Source: Ruminiclostridium sp. (GTDB lineage Bacteria; Bacillota; Clostridia; Oscillospirales; Ruminococcaceae). Taken from it: 36,062 nucleotides of DNA. The DNA lies in the NCBI GenBank assembly GCA_017635095.1, contig JAGBMA010000146.1, forward strand, positions 1-36,062, in the 5' to 3' direction. Below, piece after piece: positions 8,060-16,110 of this stretch; positions within the stretch are counted from its first letter, which is position 1, and each line of letters starts with the position of its first letter. The notes beneath the pieces were generated by a model that was not told the origin of the DNA, made no database searches, and saw only the letters and a program-made list of their open reading frames with translations. A program made the position numbers and the translations under genes.

Positions 8060-8087
8060 AATATAATAAAGCTCTCCTGCTTGTCAA
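8060..8087 (-). promoter_or_regulatory. Sigma-A-type promoter for the recombination-like operon
   Basis: Minus strand TTGACA (8087-8082), 16 nt, TATATT (8065-8060). It lies right after a terminator and gives a leader of roughly 135 nt before the ATG at 7917. It contrasts with the ECF-type promoters elsewhere in the window. Confidence 0.6.
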
Positions 8088-8100
8088 GCGGCAAAAAGAA

Positions 8101-8137
8101 AGAGCCTTATCCCAGTATCACACAAGGATAAGACTCT
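8101..8137 (-). terminator. Intrinsic terminator
   Basis: On the minus strand AGAGTCTTATCC pairs with GGATAAGGCTCT around a 13-nt loop and is followed by TTCTTTTTGCC. It lies directly past the 16-codon reading frame at 8146-8196. Confidence 0.7.
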
Positions 8138-8145
8138 CTCAGTCA

Positions 8146-8196
8146 TCAATTATGCTCTTTAAAGACTGTTTTTGCTTCAAAATCAGCAACGGTCAT
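8146..8196 (-). CDS. Possible 16-residue peptide or gene remnant
   Basis: ATG with an AGGAGA site at usable spacing encodes MTVADFEAKTVFKEHN, then TGA and nine nt later a terminator. The frame is open a further ten codons upstream (KAVDAARRAN), so it may instead be the tail of a decayed gene. No homology is recognised. Confidence 0.25.
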   Translation of the reverse strand: MTVADFEAKTVFKEHN

Positions 8197-8262
8197 GTTA
8201 GCTCTCCTGGCGGCATCAACTGCTTTTCATAATGCCTACATTGTCCGCCGATAGGAGAAATA

Positions 8263-8311
8263 CCGCGTTTTCGTTTATTCCGACAGATAAGCGGGAGCCT
8301 CACGGCTTATC
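8263..8311. repeat. 49-nt intergenic repeat, copy A
   Basis: Aligns without gaps to 13917-13965, by eye 39 of 49 identical. Both copies begin CCGCGTTTT and share CGGGAGCCT. Copy A contains a perfect 10-bp inverted repeat, ACAGATAAGC/GCTTATCTGT (8283-8292 and 8305-8314), which may serve the minus-strand gene ending at 8377. The rest of the 7918-8376 gap holds only the promoter, terminator and short frame listed. Confidence 0.55.
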
Positions 8312-8376
8312 TGTGATAGCACTCCGTTGTCTATCGTATATCCGGTTACATAATCATCGGAGGTGGTTATTTAGAT

Positions 8377-11091
8377 CTAATCGACCCCGATCAGCGAATT
8401 TTCGCTATCGCTTATGGTGTAAGCCGTTGTTCCTGTGGGAATTCCCGAATTGGGTGCAAGTGCAGCCGCGTCGGCAGACCATGTAACATAGATCATATCG
8501 CCCTCGACCCTCACATCACCGATGTCTGCAACAAGCGGCTCAAGTCCGCCATCGCCGTTTCTCAGCGCTTTGAACGTTTCGCCGTCATAGCAGTACATCA
8601 GGACTATCCAGCCAGATTTGCCCGGTGCAGGCAGCCATACAGTCGCGAGCACGCGTCCGTCCGACAGTGCGTAATTGAACAGGCGGATATCTGTGCGTGT
8701 GTGGTGACCGTCAAGACCCGCTATCCATGCGCTGCTGACACTGTCGGTCTCCGCGGTGATGCCAGTCTTGCCGTATTCCATAGTGTCATTGATACGCAGC
8801 GAGCCGCTTTGGAAGATGATCTCGTCGCCGCGAAGCTGCACGTCGTTCAGTGTCAGCTCCGTGACGTACCGATCCGTTTGTGACGAACGGTATATCTGCG
8901 CCGGCAGGTCTGCGTAAACGTCGCTGAGCTGCCCGTAGCCGAACGTCCAGCCGTTCTCGTCCTTTCTGAACGTTACCGCGAAGTAGTGTTCGGTCGGCGG
9001 CTGCGGTTCGTCGTTGTCATCGAGAACCTCCACACCGTCATCGTCGGCGGGATATTCGTAGTTCAGGTAGCTCTCGTACTCGGTTTGCTCGTAGAAGCGT
9101 ATGCCGAGCGTGACGCTGTTCTCATCGCGTGTAACGAGATAATGCCGCGACTTTGCTGTCATCATATCGTCGCCGGGTACGTAATGTTTACCGTCGTCGG
9201 TATCGAAGCCCTGCTCTATGCTTTCACGGAAGAACTGTTCAAAGTCCGCACCGTAGATGTTTATCAGCTTATCCAGCCCGAGAACGCTTATCTCGCCGGG
9301 TCTGACCGTTTTGTCGATAAGCGTTTCCTCATATTCGTATCTTGAGACCCAGTCCTCCGAAAGATCGACCGCCGGACTACTATCAAAACCATTGTAGTAG
9401 ATGAGACCTGTGCAGTACATCACTTTCGGTTCGCTCTTTTCTATGACGAAAACCTCGCTCTCGCCGCTGTTGATGCACTCCATATACCATATATCGTCCG
9501 TCTCGCCGATCGCAAACGGTCGGTGAAATCCCTCGAAATCGAAGTCGAATCCCATAAGGGTTCGCTCCTCATAGTCGTAGTTGTATGTGAATGTCAGCGT
9601 GTCGTAGTCGCCGCCGGTCGCGGGAGTGCGCTTCCATGTGCCGTAAAAATTATCTTCGAGTATTTTTATCGCCTCATCGCTCGTTATTTGGAAATCAACG
9701 CTGTTATCTATGATATACCTGCGCTTCTCTTCGGGCTTCTTGTTTTCCTCGATAAATCCGGTCAGCTTGGCGCTGAATGCAGCCCATGCTTCATCAGTAA
9801 GCCCGAGTTTTTCATACAACGGCAGCATTATCTCGACTTGAGTAGCTGTAATTCCGGCTTTGGTATAATCGGCTTCGGCATGGTAGTACAGCCATCTCGG
9901 CGAGAAAACACACTCACCGACAACTATAGCGTATGGTGATTTGAATGTAGCAGCCATATCCGATTTATTCTCGGATCCGAAATACATTGTGTAGAGGTCA
10001 AACAGATGGTCTTCAAGATTTCTGCCCTCGGATATTTCTTTGCGGAGCCCTTCATCATGCTCTTTCAGTATATCTTCCATTTCTTCGCCGGACAAACCGA
10101 GTTCTTTCATAAATCGGTACACGTTCGGCGTATCGTCGATACTGTAGCGTGTCACGTTGCCCGCCTGAATATCCGCTATCTGTGCTTCCTGATACTGTGC
10201 GAGTAGATCTTCCGCACGTTCATTGTCTATAAGTTGTATCAGTTCGACATCTATCGAAGTAAACCGTTTCTGCCAGATGTCGTTGAATTCGTCGTGCCAC
10301 ATATCGGCGCTGTCGTAAACTAAAGGATCGGTCGGCGGCGCGAACGGCTCCGGCATAGACAGGTCTGTGATCACGGACAACGAGTCTGATATCTCCGGAA
10401 TGTCAAACTCGGCGTAAGCGATACCGAGGTCGAAGTCTCCGGCACCGCGGAAGTCGTCGAATGTCTTTGCGATACGGTATCTTCCGGGCTCAAGAAAATT
10501 TGTGAAGCTGCAGTACTCCTCGTTCTGACTGTCGGGGTAAAGTGTGCTTTCGAGGTAATCGCCGTACTGCGTATCGACCAGCTTCCACTCGCCGTCAGTG
10601 AGCTTTTGTATGCTGTGACCGTAGGAATATCTGATAACGCCCGACGGGCTTCCGCCGCTCTGCCGTATTATGATCTTCACGCCGCTGCTGTTTGCGGCGA
10701 CCGGTTCTATCGTAATGCCCCATTCGGCGGCATCGGTGTAGTTCGCGAACATATCGTCGATAATTGAGGAGACGTCGGGCGTACCTACCGTAACGACGGG
10801 AGCGGTGGTGGATTCGGCGGATGTCGGTTCGATAACGTTATCACGCAGATTGTTCCAGAGTACAACGCCGCCGGTTATTGCGACTGCCGCGGCAAACCCG
10901 CCGAGAATGGCGTTCCTGATACGCATACGCTTCACGTCCTTTTCCGGCAGTTTCGGCACTTCCCTGAACTCGACATGATGCACGTCTGTCTTCATTTGCG
11001 GGTCAGCATTTTCGTGTCCCACTGCGGCAAGCACGTTCCTGTCCTTTGTATCTCCTATAACATCAAGCAGCCGTTCTTCTTTCGTTCTCAT
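8377..11091 (-). CDS. Membrane-anchored putative anti-sigma/sensor with one Ig-like domain
   Basis: The ATG overlaps the sigma-factor stop as ATGA, with AAGGAGG inside the sigma gene's tail. The 904-residue protein has a ~60-residue cytosolic N-terminus, whose residues 8-24 loosely match the GGLDDxFIxxA motif of its counterparts. One membrane helix spans ~61-79, followed by a Ser/Thr linker. A clostridial Ig-like domain fills ~124-232 (WGITIEPV, RQSGGSPSG, EPGRYRIAKTF, AYAEFDI), the type found five times in the protein at 28835. Residues ~240-904 are a large extracellular region with no domain I recognise. Position, overlap and topology argue for control of the upstream ECF factor, but no zinc-finger or RsgI-type anti-sigma motif is visible, so that role is inferred. 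Confidence 0.85.
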   Translation of the reverse strand: MRTKEERLLDVIGDTKDRNVLAAVGHENADPQMKTDVHHVEFREVPKLPEKDVKRMRIRNAILGGFAAAVAITGGVVLWNNLRDNVIEPTSAESTTAPVVTVGTPDVSSIIDDMFANYTDAAEWGITIEPVAANSSGVKIIIRQSGGSPSGVIRYSYGHSIQKLTDGEWKLVDTQYGDYLESTLYPDSQNEEYCSFTNFLEPGRYRIAKTFDDFRGAGDFDLGIAYAEFDIPEISDSLSVITDLSMPEPFAPPTDPLVYDSADMWHDEFNDIWQKRFTSIDVELIQLIDNERAEDLLAQYQEAQIADIQAGNVTRYSIDDTPNVYRFMKELGLSGEEMEDILKEHDEGLRKEISEGRNLEDHLFDLYTMYFGSENKSDMAATFKSPYAIVVGECVFSPRWLYYHAEADYTKAGITATQVEIMLPLYEKLGLTDEAWAAFSAKLTGFIEENKKPEEKRRYIIDNSVDFQITSDEAIKILEDNFYGTWKRTPATGGDYDTLTFTYNYDYEERTLMGFDFDFEGFHRPFAIGETDDIWYMECINSGESEVFVIEKSEPKVMYCTGLIYYNGFDSSPAVDLSEDWVSRYEYEETLIDKTVRPGEISVLGLDKLINIYGADFEQFFRESIEQGFDTDDGKHYVPGDDMMTAKSRHYLVTRDENSVTLGIRFYEQTEYESYLNYEYPADDDGVEVLDDNDEPQPPTEHYFAVTFRKDENGWTFGYGQLSDVYADLPAQIYRSSQTDRYVTELTLNDVQLRGDEIIFQSGSLRINDTMEYGKTGITAETDSVSSAWIAGLDGHHTRTDIRLFNYALSDGRVLATVWLPAPGKSGWIVLMYCYDGETFKALRNGDGGLEPLVADIGDVRVEGDMIYVTWSADAAALAPNSGIPTGTTAYTISDSENSLIGVD

Positions 11092-11648
11092 ACTTCAACG
11101 CCCTCCTTCACAAGATACTCCCGCAGTTTTTCCCGTGTCCGCATAAGCGTCACCTTGACTTTGCTCTCGCTTATGCCGAGCCGTTTTGCAATATCGGCTA
11201 CCGTGCAGAAATTCCAGTACCGCATAAGAAACATCGTCCGTTTTTCGCGGCTCAGCGTATCGAGGAACCTGTCTATAAGCGCTGTCAGTTCCTTGTCCTC
11301 AACGCTTTTTGCAACATTTTCGCCTGAGGGTATGCAGTCGGATATTTCGCTGTAAACATCGGTGTAGTTTTCACCTGCACGACGCTTGCGGTGCAGCAGC
11401 TTCACGCGGTCAAGTGCGATATTGCGCACAATTCGGTAAATGAACGCGGCAAGCGGCGAAGGCTCAGCCGGCGGGATAGCGTTCCAGAGACGAAGATATG
11501 TATCGTTGGCACATTCCTCGCTGTCCTCACGGCTTTGCAGGATATTGTAAGCTGTGGCGCGGCAGCGAGCCCCGTATTTTTTGTCGGTCTCGGATATTGC
11601 GTCCTCCGAGCGCTCCTTGTACAGCAGGATTATCTTTTCGTCTTCCAT
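11088..11648 (-). CDS. ECF sigma factor (operon A)
   Basis: Start chosen at the ATG behind GGGAGGAAAT; the longer frame would run back through the site and the promoter. The 186 residues have a sigma-2 region with EDSEECANDTYLRLWNAIPP and RIVRNIALDRVKLLHRKRRA. After a linker comes a sigma-4 helix-turn-helix with LSREKRTMFLMRYWNF, then VADIAKRLGISESKVKVTLM. The ECxNDTY..WNxIPP signature recurs in three other sigma factors here. The tail KEGVEV encodes the ribosome site of the next gene. An ECF-type promoter lies ~35-70 nt upstream and is probably autoregulated. Confidence 0.95.
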   Translation of the reverse strand: MEDEKIILLYKERSEDAISETDKKYGARCRATAYNILQSREDSEECANDTYLRLWNAIPPAEPSPLAAFIYRIVRNIALDRVKLLHRKRRAGENYTDVYSEISDCIPSGENVAKSVEDKELTALIDRFLDTLSREKRTMFLMRYWNFCTVADIAKRLGISESKVKVTLMRTREKLREYLVKEGVEV

Positions 11649-11681
11649 ATTTCCTCCCGGCGATGTCATTTCAGAAGCTTC

Positions 11682-11717
11682 TATAAATATAAACGACAAA
11701 AACGGTGCAAAGGTTAC
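11682..11717 (-). promoter_or_regulatory. ECF-type promoter of operon A
   Basis: Minus strand GTAAC (11717-11713), 17 nt, CGTTTATATTTATAG. This matches the motif shared by the island. Confidence 0.75.
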
Positions 11718-11756
11718 ACTTTTTCTGAAAAATTTTTCTCTATCCCCTGCTGTGCT

Positions 11757-13220
11757 TCAGTGAGTATCCGGGTATCTTACAACACCTGTAAAAAGCGGCT
11801 GTCCTCTCTGTGTAAAAATAGTGAACAGGAACGGACGGTCAAGCTTCAATTCGGCATGATCGTCGGGCGGCGCAGCGCTGCCTGCACTGAATCCGATCTC
11901 TATATAAGAAACAGCCTTGCAGCCCTCCTCATCTATCATTACTCTTGACGCTGTGCTTATTTTAGATGCGGCTACGAGCGGAACATCGGTAAGCGGAGTA
12001 AAATCCGCTTTTTCCATATCGAACATATCCGTAACTCCGAGTTCTTTCAGTCCCTCTTTAAGATCGGCATTCTCGGCAATATCGAATTTCGGCACGGACA
12101 GGTCGATATACACAAACTTACTGCCGAAAGAGTCATCATCAGGCATTTTTTCCTCAATATCCGGAAATTTATCCGCGAGAAAACACATAGCTTCCGGATC
12201 ATTCAGCAGGTCATCTGTATCATATCCCTCGTCCGGAAGTATAAACCGGATCCCGGCACCGTTGTCCTTGAAGCTCATAACGCACCCGCTGAATTTCTGC
12301 CCCCAGAAGTATCGTCCCTGCATCTCTTTCTGGTGCATGAAATCACAGGATACATCGCCGTCGGGCGTGTGGAAGATATCACTGTATGTGTCCGCTCTGT
12401 CGAACTCATTATTCCATTTGCCATAGAAATTGACCGTTGAGGCGATCTCAAGCACCGGGATATCAAATCCCTCCGGCGGCTGCATCGTAACTTTATCGGC
12501 ATATTCTTTCAGCAGACCGTCCGTCTGTCCGTTGAGCCAGCCCTGGAGCGCCCTGTCATACTGTTCTGTTCCCATTTTGCCGCTGAATGTGGAAGCATAA
12601 TGTTCCCGGGCGAGTATATCAAGCGTGTCGGCGTTGTAGGTTATATCTTCATCGAGCCACAGCGAGTTTGCCGTTATCTGCTTGGCTTTGTAATTTGTAC
12701 GATAATCGGAAAGCCACAAGTCCCTTGTCTGTGACCGGAGAGTTTCGATATCACTCGCTCCGAGGAGCCGCATTATCTGCGCACGGGTGTTTCCGCCGGA
12801 TATTTCAGCGGCTATACTCAGCCCGTTGTAAACTCCCACCGGAGAAAATATACTGTTTTCTTCCGTGCCGGACAGGAAAGCCCTCATCGTACTTCGGTAA
12901 AATCCGTTCAGATCTGTACACGCTGTATCGGCGTTATCGAATATCTCTCTGCGCTGTTCGTAGTCCATTGTTTCAAAAACAGTCTTATCGGGTATCTGCG
13001 CCGCAGCTGCCAGAAGCAGATTTTCAGGTGCGAGCAGCCGTCCTATACCCACCACGGCAACTATTGCGGCAGCTGCCGCCGCTGTCGTGCGGACAGCGAA
13101 TCGTGTGAATTTTCGTCTGAATGAAAGCTTTTTATCAGTCTCGAACGCCTTTGTGATAAGTTCATCATTTATCTCCGTAATTCCCATGAACAGCTTCCTT
13201 TCGGCTGTATATCCGCTCAT
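11757..13220 (-). CDS. Membrane-anchored serpin in the anti-sigma position
   Basis: The first ATG overlaps the sigma stop (ATGA). A second ATG at 13187, behind AAAGGAAG, is an alternative start. Residues 13-26 (GITEINDELITKAF) match the N-terminal motif of the other membrane partners, and a helix spans ~44-64. Residues ~85-487 form a full serpin: NSIFSPVGVYNGLSIAAEIS, TVNFYGKWNNEF, VYIDLSVPKFDI, and the serpin signature LKLDRPFLFTI (458-468). The reactive loop runs ~431-457. The hinge reads EEGCKAVSYIEIG, where inhibitory serpins have small residues (EEGTEAAAAT), so fast loop insertion is uncertain. Counting from the hinge puts P1-P1' near Gly447-Ser448. Serpins trap serine or cysteine proteases outside the cell. 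Fused to a membrane segment behind a sigma gene, this one could inhibit proteases, sense them, or both. Confidence 0.9.
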   Translation of the reverse strand: MSGYTAERKLFMGITEINDELITKAFETDKKLSFRRKFTRFAVRTTAAAAAAIVAVVGIGRLLAPENLLLAAAAQIPDKTVFETMDYEQRREIFDNADTACTDLNGFYRSTMRAFLSGTEENSIFSPVGVYNGLSIAAEISGGNTRAQIMRLLGASDIETLRSQTRDLWLSDYRTNYKAKQITANSLWLDEDITYNADTLDILAREHYASTFSGKMGTEQYDRALQGWLNGQTDGLLKEYADKVTMQPPEGFDIPVLEIASTVNFYGKWNNEFDRADTYSDIFHTPDGDVSCDFMHQKEMQGRYFWGQKFSGCVMSFKDNGAGIRFILPDEGYDTDDLLNDPEAMCFLADKFPDIEEKMPDDDSFGSKFVYIDLSVPKFDIAENADLKEGLKELGVTDMFDMEKADFTPLTDVPLVAASKISTASRVMIDEEGCKAVSYIEIGFSAGSAAPPDDHAELKLDRPFLFTIFTQRGQPLFTGVVRYPDTH

Positions 13221-13774
13221 ATCCGCACCCCCTCTTCTTCGAGACAGATCTTTAAGCTCTGCCGCATCGTGTACATTTTCTGTGCAAGATTGTTTTCCTT
13301 GACACCGTGACGCTTAGCGATACTTTTCAGCGATTCGCCCTTCCAGTACCGCAGTATAAAGAACATTCTGTCACGCTCAGACTGCTTTTCCAGCCAGCGG
13401 CTTATTATCCGGCCGAGCTGCGCCGCATCAGCCTCGCTCTCATCATCAGCTGCCGCGGGAACGATCTCGGATATCTCATCAAATAATATCTCCGTCCCCG
13501 CAAAGCGCTTCTTGGCATGGAGCTTGTCCCATAGGTCAATGGAGATGTTCCGGACGACTTTTCCAAGCCACGGTCTGAAATGCTCCGGCTTCTGAGGCGG
13601 GATAGAGTTCCATGCAGTATTGTATGTATCGTTGACACATTCCTCCGCATCTTCCTTTGTATGCAGCACATTATACGCGAGAGTATAACAGAACTGCCCA
13701 TACCTCACATCGGTTTCCTTTATCGCGCGTTCATCTCTTGCCCAATAAAGGCTTATTATTTCATTATCGGTCAT
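13217..13774 (-). CDS. ECF sigma factor (operon B, serpin-linked)
   Basis: GGGGAGG precedes the ATG by nine nt. The 185 residues show sigma-2 (KEDAEECVNDTYNTAWNSIP, then VVRNISIDLWDKLHAKKRF) and sigma-4 (QSERDRMFFILRYWKGESLK, SIAKRHGVKENNL). Its last codons (EEEGVRI) contain a GAGGGGGTG ribosome site, and the stop overlaps the serpin ATG, so the two should be translationally coupled. The promoter 25-60 nt upstream resembles the shared ECF motif but with a weaker -35 (CTAAT). Confidence 0.95.
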   Translation of the reverse strand: MTDNEIISLYWARDERAIKETDVRYGQFCYTLAYNVLHTKEDAEECVNDTYNTAWNSIPPQKPEHFRPWLGKVVRNISIDLWDKLHAKKRFAGTEILFDEISEIVPAAADDESEADAAQLGRIISRWLEKQSERDRMFFILRYWKGESLKSIAKRHGVKENNLAQKMYTMRQSLKICLEEEGVRI

Positions 13775-13797
13775 TTTACCGGCCTCCCCGTATTATC

Positions 13798-13835
13798 TTC
13801 TATAATATAAGACGGATATCGGATAAAAATATTAG
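13798..13835 (-). promoter_or_regulatory. ECF-type promoter of operon B
   Basis: Minus strand CTAAT (13835-13831), 16 nt, CGTCTTATATTATAG. The -35 part deviates from GTAAC. Confidence 0.55.
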
Positions 13836-13888
13836 TGCGTTTTCAAAAAATTATAGCATATTATTTACGCTTACGCAACGGATATTAC

Positions 13889-13925
13889 AAAACGCGGTCA
13901 TTCCATGCCGGAAACACCGCGTTTT
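13889..13925 (-). terminator. Intrinsic terminator of the SUKH lipoprotein operon
   Basis: On the minus strand AAAACGCGGT pairs perfectly with ACCGCGTTTT around a 17-nt loop, then GTAATATCC. Confidence 0.7.
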
Positions 13926-13965
13926 TGTTTATCCTGACAGGTATTCGGGAGCCTTTTGGTTTATC
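13917..13965. repeat. 49-nt intergenic repeat, copy B
   Basis: Counterpart of 8263-8311. It overlaps the right arm of a terminator and reaches the last codons of the SUKH lipoprotein gene. Confidence 0.5.
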
Positions 13966-14833
13966 CCTTGTATTTGTAATCCTCTTCCTTTATTCTGCAT
14001 TCCTCAGATGTATCCTCAAACGGAATGAATACCTTGCCTTTTTCCGTAAGATAATCGTACATATCACCAAAATTTATTTCTCTTGTGATCTCCTTATACA
14101 AAAATTCCGTCAAGGTCATATCAAACTCAGAATACTCGCCATATCGCCCGTATGCAACTATAGTCCACCTGTCGCTTCCGGTCTTCCAGTACACCGTGTA
14201 CTGACCTTCGCACTGACAGCAGGCGAGAATACCGTTATCTGCGGGATAGTAACCGAATGGGCAGCCCTCATTGTCATACCAGCCGCCATATAAAGGATAC
14301 TTTCCGTTGACATCTCTGTGATTTAAGACATTAACCGCCATTCCGTCGGAATCATAATAGCCGTCCTCTATAGAAAGTCGTTTAAATTCTTCGTAGAAAT
14401 ACTGTTCTTCATTGGTGAGAAGGTTGTAATACTTGTTATCCGAAAACGGATTATAAACATTGAACACATAGCCGAAACAGCCATCGCCGTATGTATTGAT
14501 AAGCTCTATATAGTCGTCGGGGAGCTTCGCACCTAACCGCTTTTCGGCAGCCGCGCGCATTTCGGCTGTTCCCGTACACTTCGGATCATCGGGCGGCGGT
14601 ACGATCACCGTAAGCTTTTCAAGCCAGTCGGTTTCAATGTCCGTTCCTCCTTTTGTCGCTTCTGTAACAGCTGTATCTGTACTTACGGACGTTTCCCGCG
14701 AAGAAGTTTCCGTCATGTCGGCGGTCGTTATTATCTTCTCCCGTTCTGTCCCGGACGGCGAGTTCACGCTGGTACAGCCCGATATCAGCACAGACGCCAA
14801 AAGTGCTGCTGCAAGTATCTTATTCTTTTTCAT
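13961..14833 (-). CDS. Lipoprotein with SUKH (SMI1/KNR4-like) domain
   Basis: Three ATGs stand in a row behind GGAGGAA. The third (14833) has the best spacing and gives MKKNKILAAALLASVLISGC, a signal peptide with a lipobox at Cys20. The gene overlaps its upstream neighbour by 14 nt. The mature protein has a Thr/Ser-rich linker (~21-85), then a SUKH domain from ~92 (AAAEKRLGAKLPDDYIELIN, TYGDG). The C-terminal part is rich in Tyr, Gly and Cys. SUKH domains are best known as cytosolic immunity proteins against polymorphic toxins. Here the lipobox predicts an extracellular, membrane-tethered form. It is cotranscribed with a small membrane protein from an ECF-type promoter. Confidence 0.85.
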   Translation of the reverse strand: MKKNKILAAALLASVLISGCTSVNSPSGTEREKIITTADMTETSSRETSVSTDTAVTEATKGGTDIETDWLEKLTVIVPPPDDPKCTGTAEMRAAAEKRLGAKLPDDYIELINTYGDGCFGYVFNVYNPFSDNKYYNLLTNEEQYFYEEFKRLSIEDGYYDSDGMAVNVLNHRDVNGKYPLYGGWYDNEGCPFGYYPADNGILACCQCEGQYTVYWKTGSDRWTIVAYGRYGEYSEFDMTLTEFLYKEITREINFGDMYDYLTEKGKVFIPFEDTSEECRIKEEDYKYKG

Positions 14834-15356
14834 CATCATTTCCTCCGGTTTCATTATTATCTATCTCATTTATTTCTATCATCCACTTGCTGATATACGG
14901 CTTGTCCGAGAACAACCGAGGCTTAAAGTCAAAATAGTGATAAACCCTGTACGCTTGGCTGCCAATAATAAAGCAGTCCATACCTTCCGCCATTTTATAT
15001 CCGTATGTAGTTGATACAAACATATCTATGGCGGCTTTACTTATCTGATTGTTATTTTCGGCAGCTATTCTTCGATATATGTCAAATATCTGATCCTCTG
15101 TCTTTGCACTTTCAAATTCTTCCTCTGAAACTATTCGCCTGTACTTTGCCGCGAGCATATTATAGTCCACAATCTCTATAACACACATTTCATTATTTCC
15201 CGGTGCATTCATGTATGTGCTGTCAAACACGATTCTCCTAAAATCATTTGTATACTCTTGGGTGCTTCCTGTTTCATATACATAACAATACAGTCCCAGT
15301 ATTGCTGCCGCAATAACCGACACAACAATAATTATCCATTTTATAGCTTTTTTCAT
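14820..15356 (-). CDS. Small single-pass membrane protein, partner of the SUKH lipoprotein
   Basis: Start chosen at the ATG behind GAGGGCGAAGC; the longer frame would run upstream through the promoter. The 178 residues begin MKKAIKWIIIVVSVIAAAIL, a membrane anchor or uncleaved signal (helix ~5-24). A soluble domain follows that is rich in Tyr, Ile and acidic residues, with segments such as IVSEEEFESAKTEDQIFDIY and GSQAYRVYHYFDF. No family is recognised. The acidic tail (NNETGGNDDEKE) overlaps the start of the SUKH gene, and the GGAGGAA inside that tail is the SUKH ribosome site. The promoter begins ~27 nt upstream. Confidence 0.8.
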   Translation of the reverse strand: MKKAIKWIIIVVSVIAAAILGLYCYVYETGSTQEYTNDFRRIVFDSTYMNAPGNNEMCVIEIVDYNMLAAKYRRIVSEEEFESAKTEDQIFDIYRRIAAENNNQISKAAIDMFVSTTYGYKMAEGMDCFIIGSQAYRVYHYFDFKPRLFSDKPYISKWMIEINEIDNNETGGNDDEKE

Positions 15357-15382
15357 TGCTTCGCCCTCACGATAATAGTCTC

Positions 15383-15417
15383 TACTATATAAAACGAACG
15401 AACCCGTAAAATGTAAC
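15383..15417 (-). promoter_or_regulatory. ECF-type promoter of the membrane/SUKH pair
   Basis: Minus strand GTTAC followed by ATTTT (from 15417), 16 nt, CGTTTTATATAGTAGAG. The -10 and downstream bases match those of both large lipoprotein genes. Confidence 0.75.
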
Positions 15418-15451
15418 GCTTTTTTTGGAAGAATTTTCATTTTCGTATAGT

Positions 15452-15471
15452 TGCACAATTTCATTTGTGCA
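15452..15471. promoter_or_regulatory. TTGTGCA palindrome, possible operator
   Basis: TGCACAA-N6-TTGTGCA, a perfect 7-bp dyad, ~35 nt upstream of the -35 of the membrane/SUKH promoter. Related sites lie upstream of other ECF-type promoters (20564 and 23709). Confidence 0.45.
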
Positions 15472-15545
15472 GTTTACACAAGCCGCAAAAATATATCCAC
15501 AGTTATAATACCACAAAATAACGACTTTTTCAACACAAAAAGCAA

Positions 15546-15571
15546 CCCCGGCACTCGTCCGAATGCTGGGG
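15546..15571 (-). terminator. Intrinsic terminator of lipoprotein 1
   Basis: Minus strand CCCCAGCATTC pairs with GAGTGCCGGGG, followed by TTGCTTTTTG. Related hairpins follow the genes at 18125 and 25999. Confidence 0.8.
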
Positions 15572-15578
15572 TATGATC

Positions 15579-16110
15579 TTATTCTTCGCTACCGCCCCAC
15601 TCAACGAGCGTGAAGCCGTTTCTCTCATAGTGCGGCAGTTCCTGCTCCGGGATATCCACGGGCGTGTCGCTTGAATAGTAGGTCATGAACACGCGGATCT
15701 GCGTATCGGGCGCGGGCGATACCGTAAGCGGAACACTCCGCGCGTAATCGTCGGTGTGCAGTGTGATGATGTTGTACGGGTTATCCTGCATCTTCGGCAG
15801 CCAGTAGATGATGAACTCGTTGGCTTCGCGTGCGGTAAGTCCTATGTACATCAGCTTCTCACGCAGAAATTTTGCGGTATCGGCTCCGGCAACGCAGAAG
15901 CCTTTGCTCATATCGAAGTCCGCTGCTCCCTTGCCCTCCCAGTAGAGGCAGTAATACTCGTCGCCGTTCTTGTCATACAGCGTACCGTCGGGCATTGCGG
16001 TCACGTTCCAGCCGTCGCCGTAGTCGGGATATGTGCAGGTAAGTTCGCCGCCGAGCGGGAAGTTTACCTGTACCGAAACGTCGGTTTCTTCCTCGGGGTA
16101 GAGATAGATG
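15579..16110. repeat. Conserved 3' segment shared with lipoprotein 2
   Basis: Nearly identical at the DNA level to about 18125-18660. Long runs are unbroken in the part encoding the shared C-terminal domain. Boundaries are approximate. Confidence 0.75.

Noticed and set aside
11718-11756. Possible terminator between the serpin gene and operon A
   Set aside because: Only a short GAAAAATTTTTC palindrome is present, too weak to call; read-through from operon B into operon A remains possible.
15357-15464. 36-residue N-terminal extension of the membrane/SUKH pair's first gene
   Set aside because: It runs back through the ECF-type promoter, and the later ATG gives a proper membrane anchor directly behind a ribosome site.
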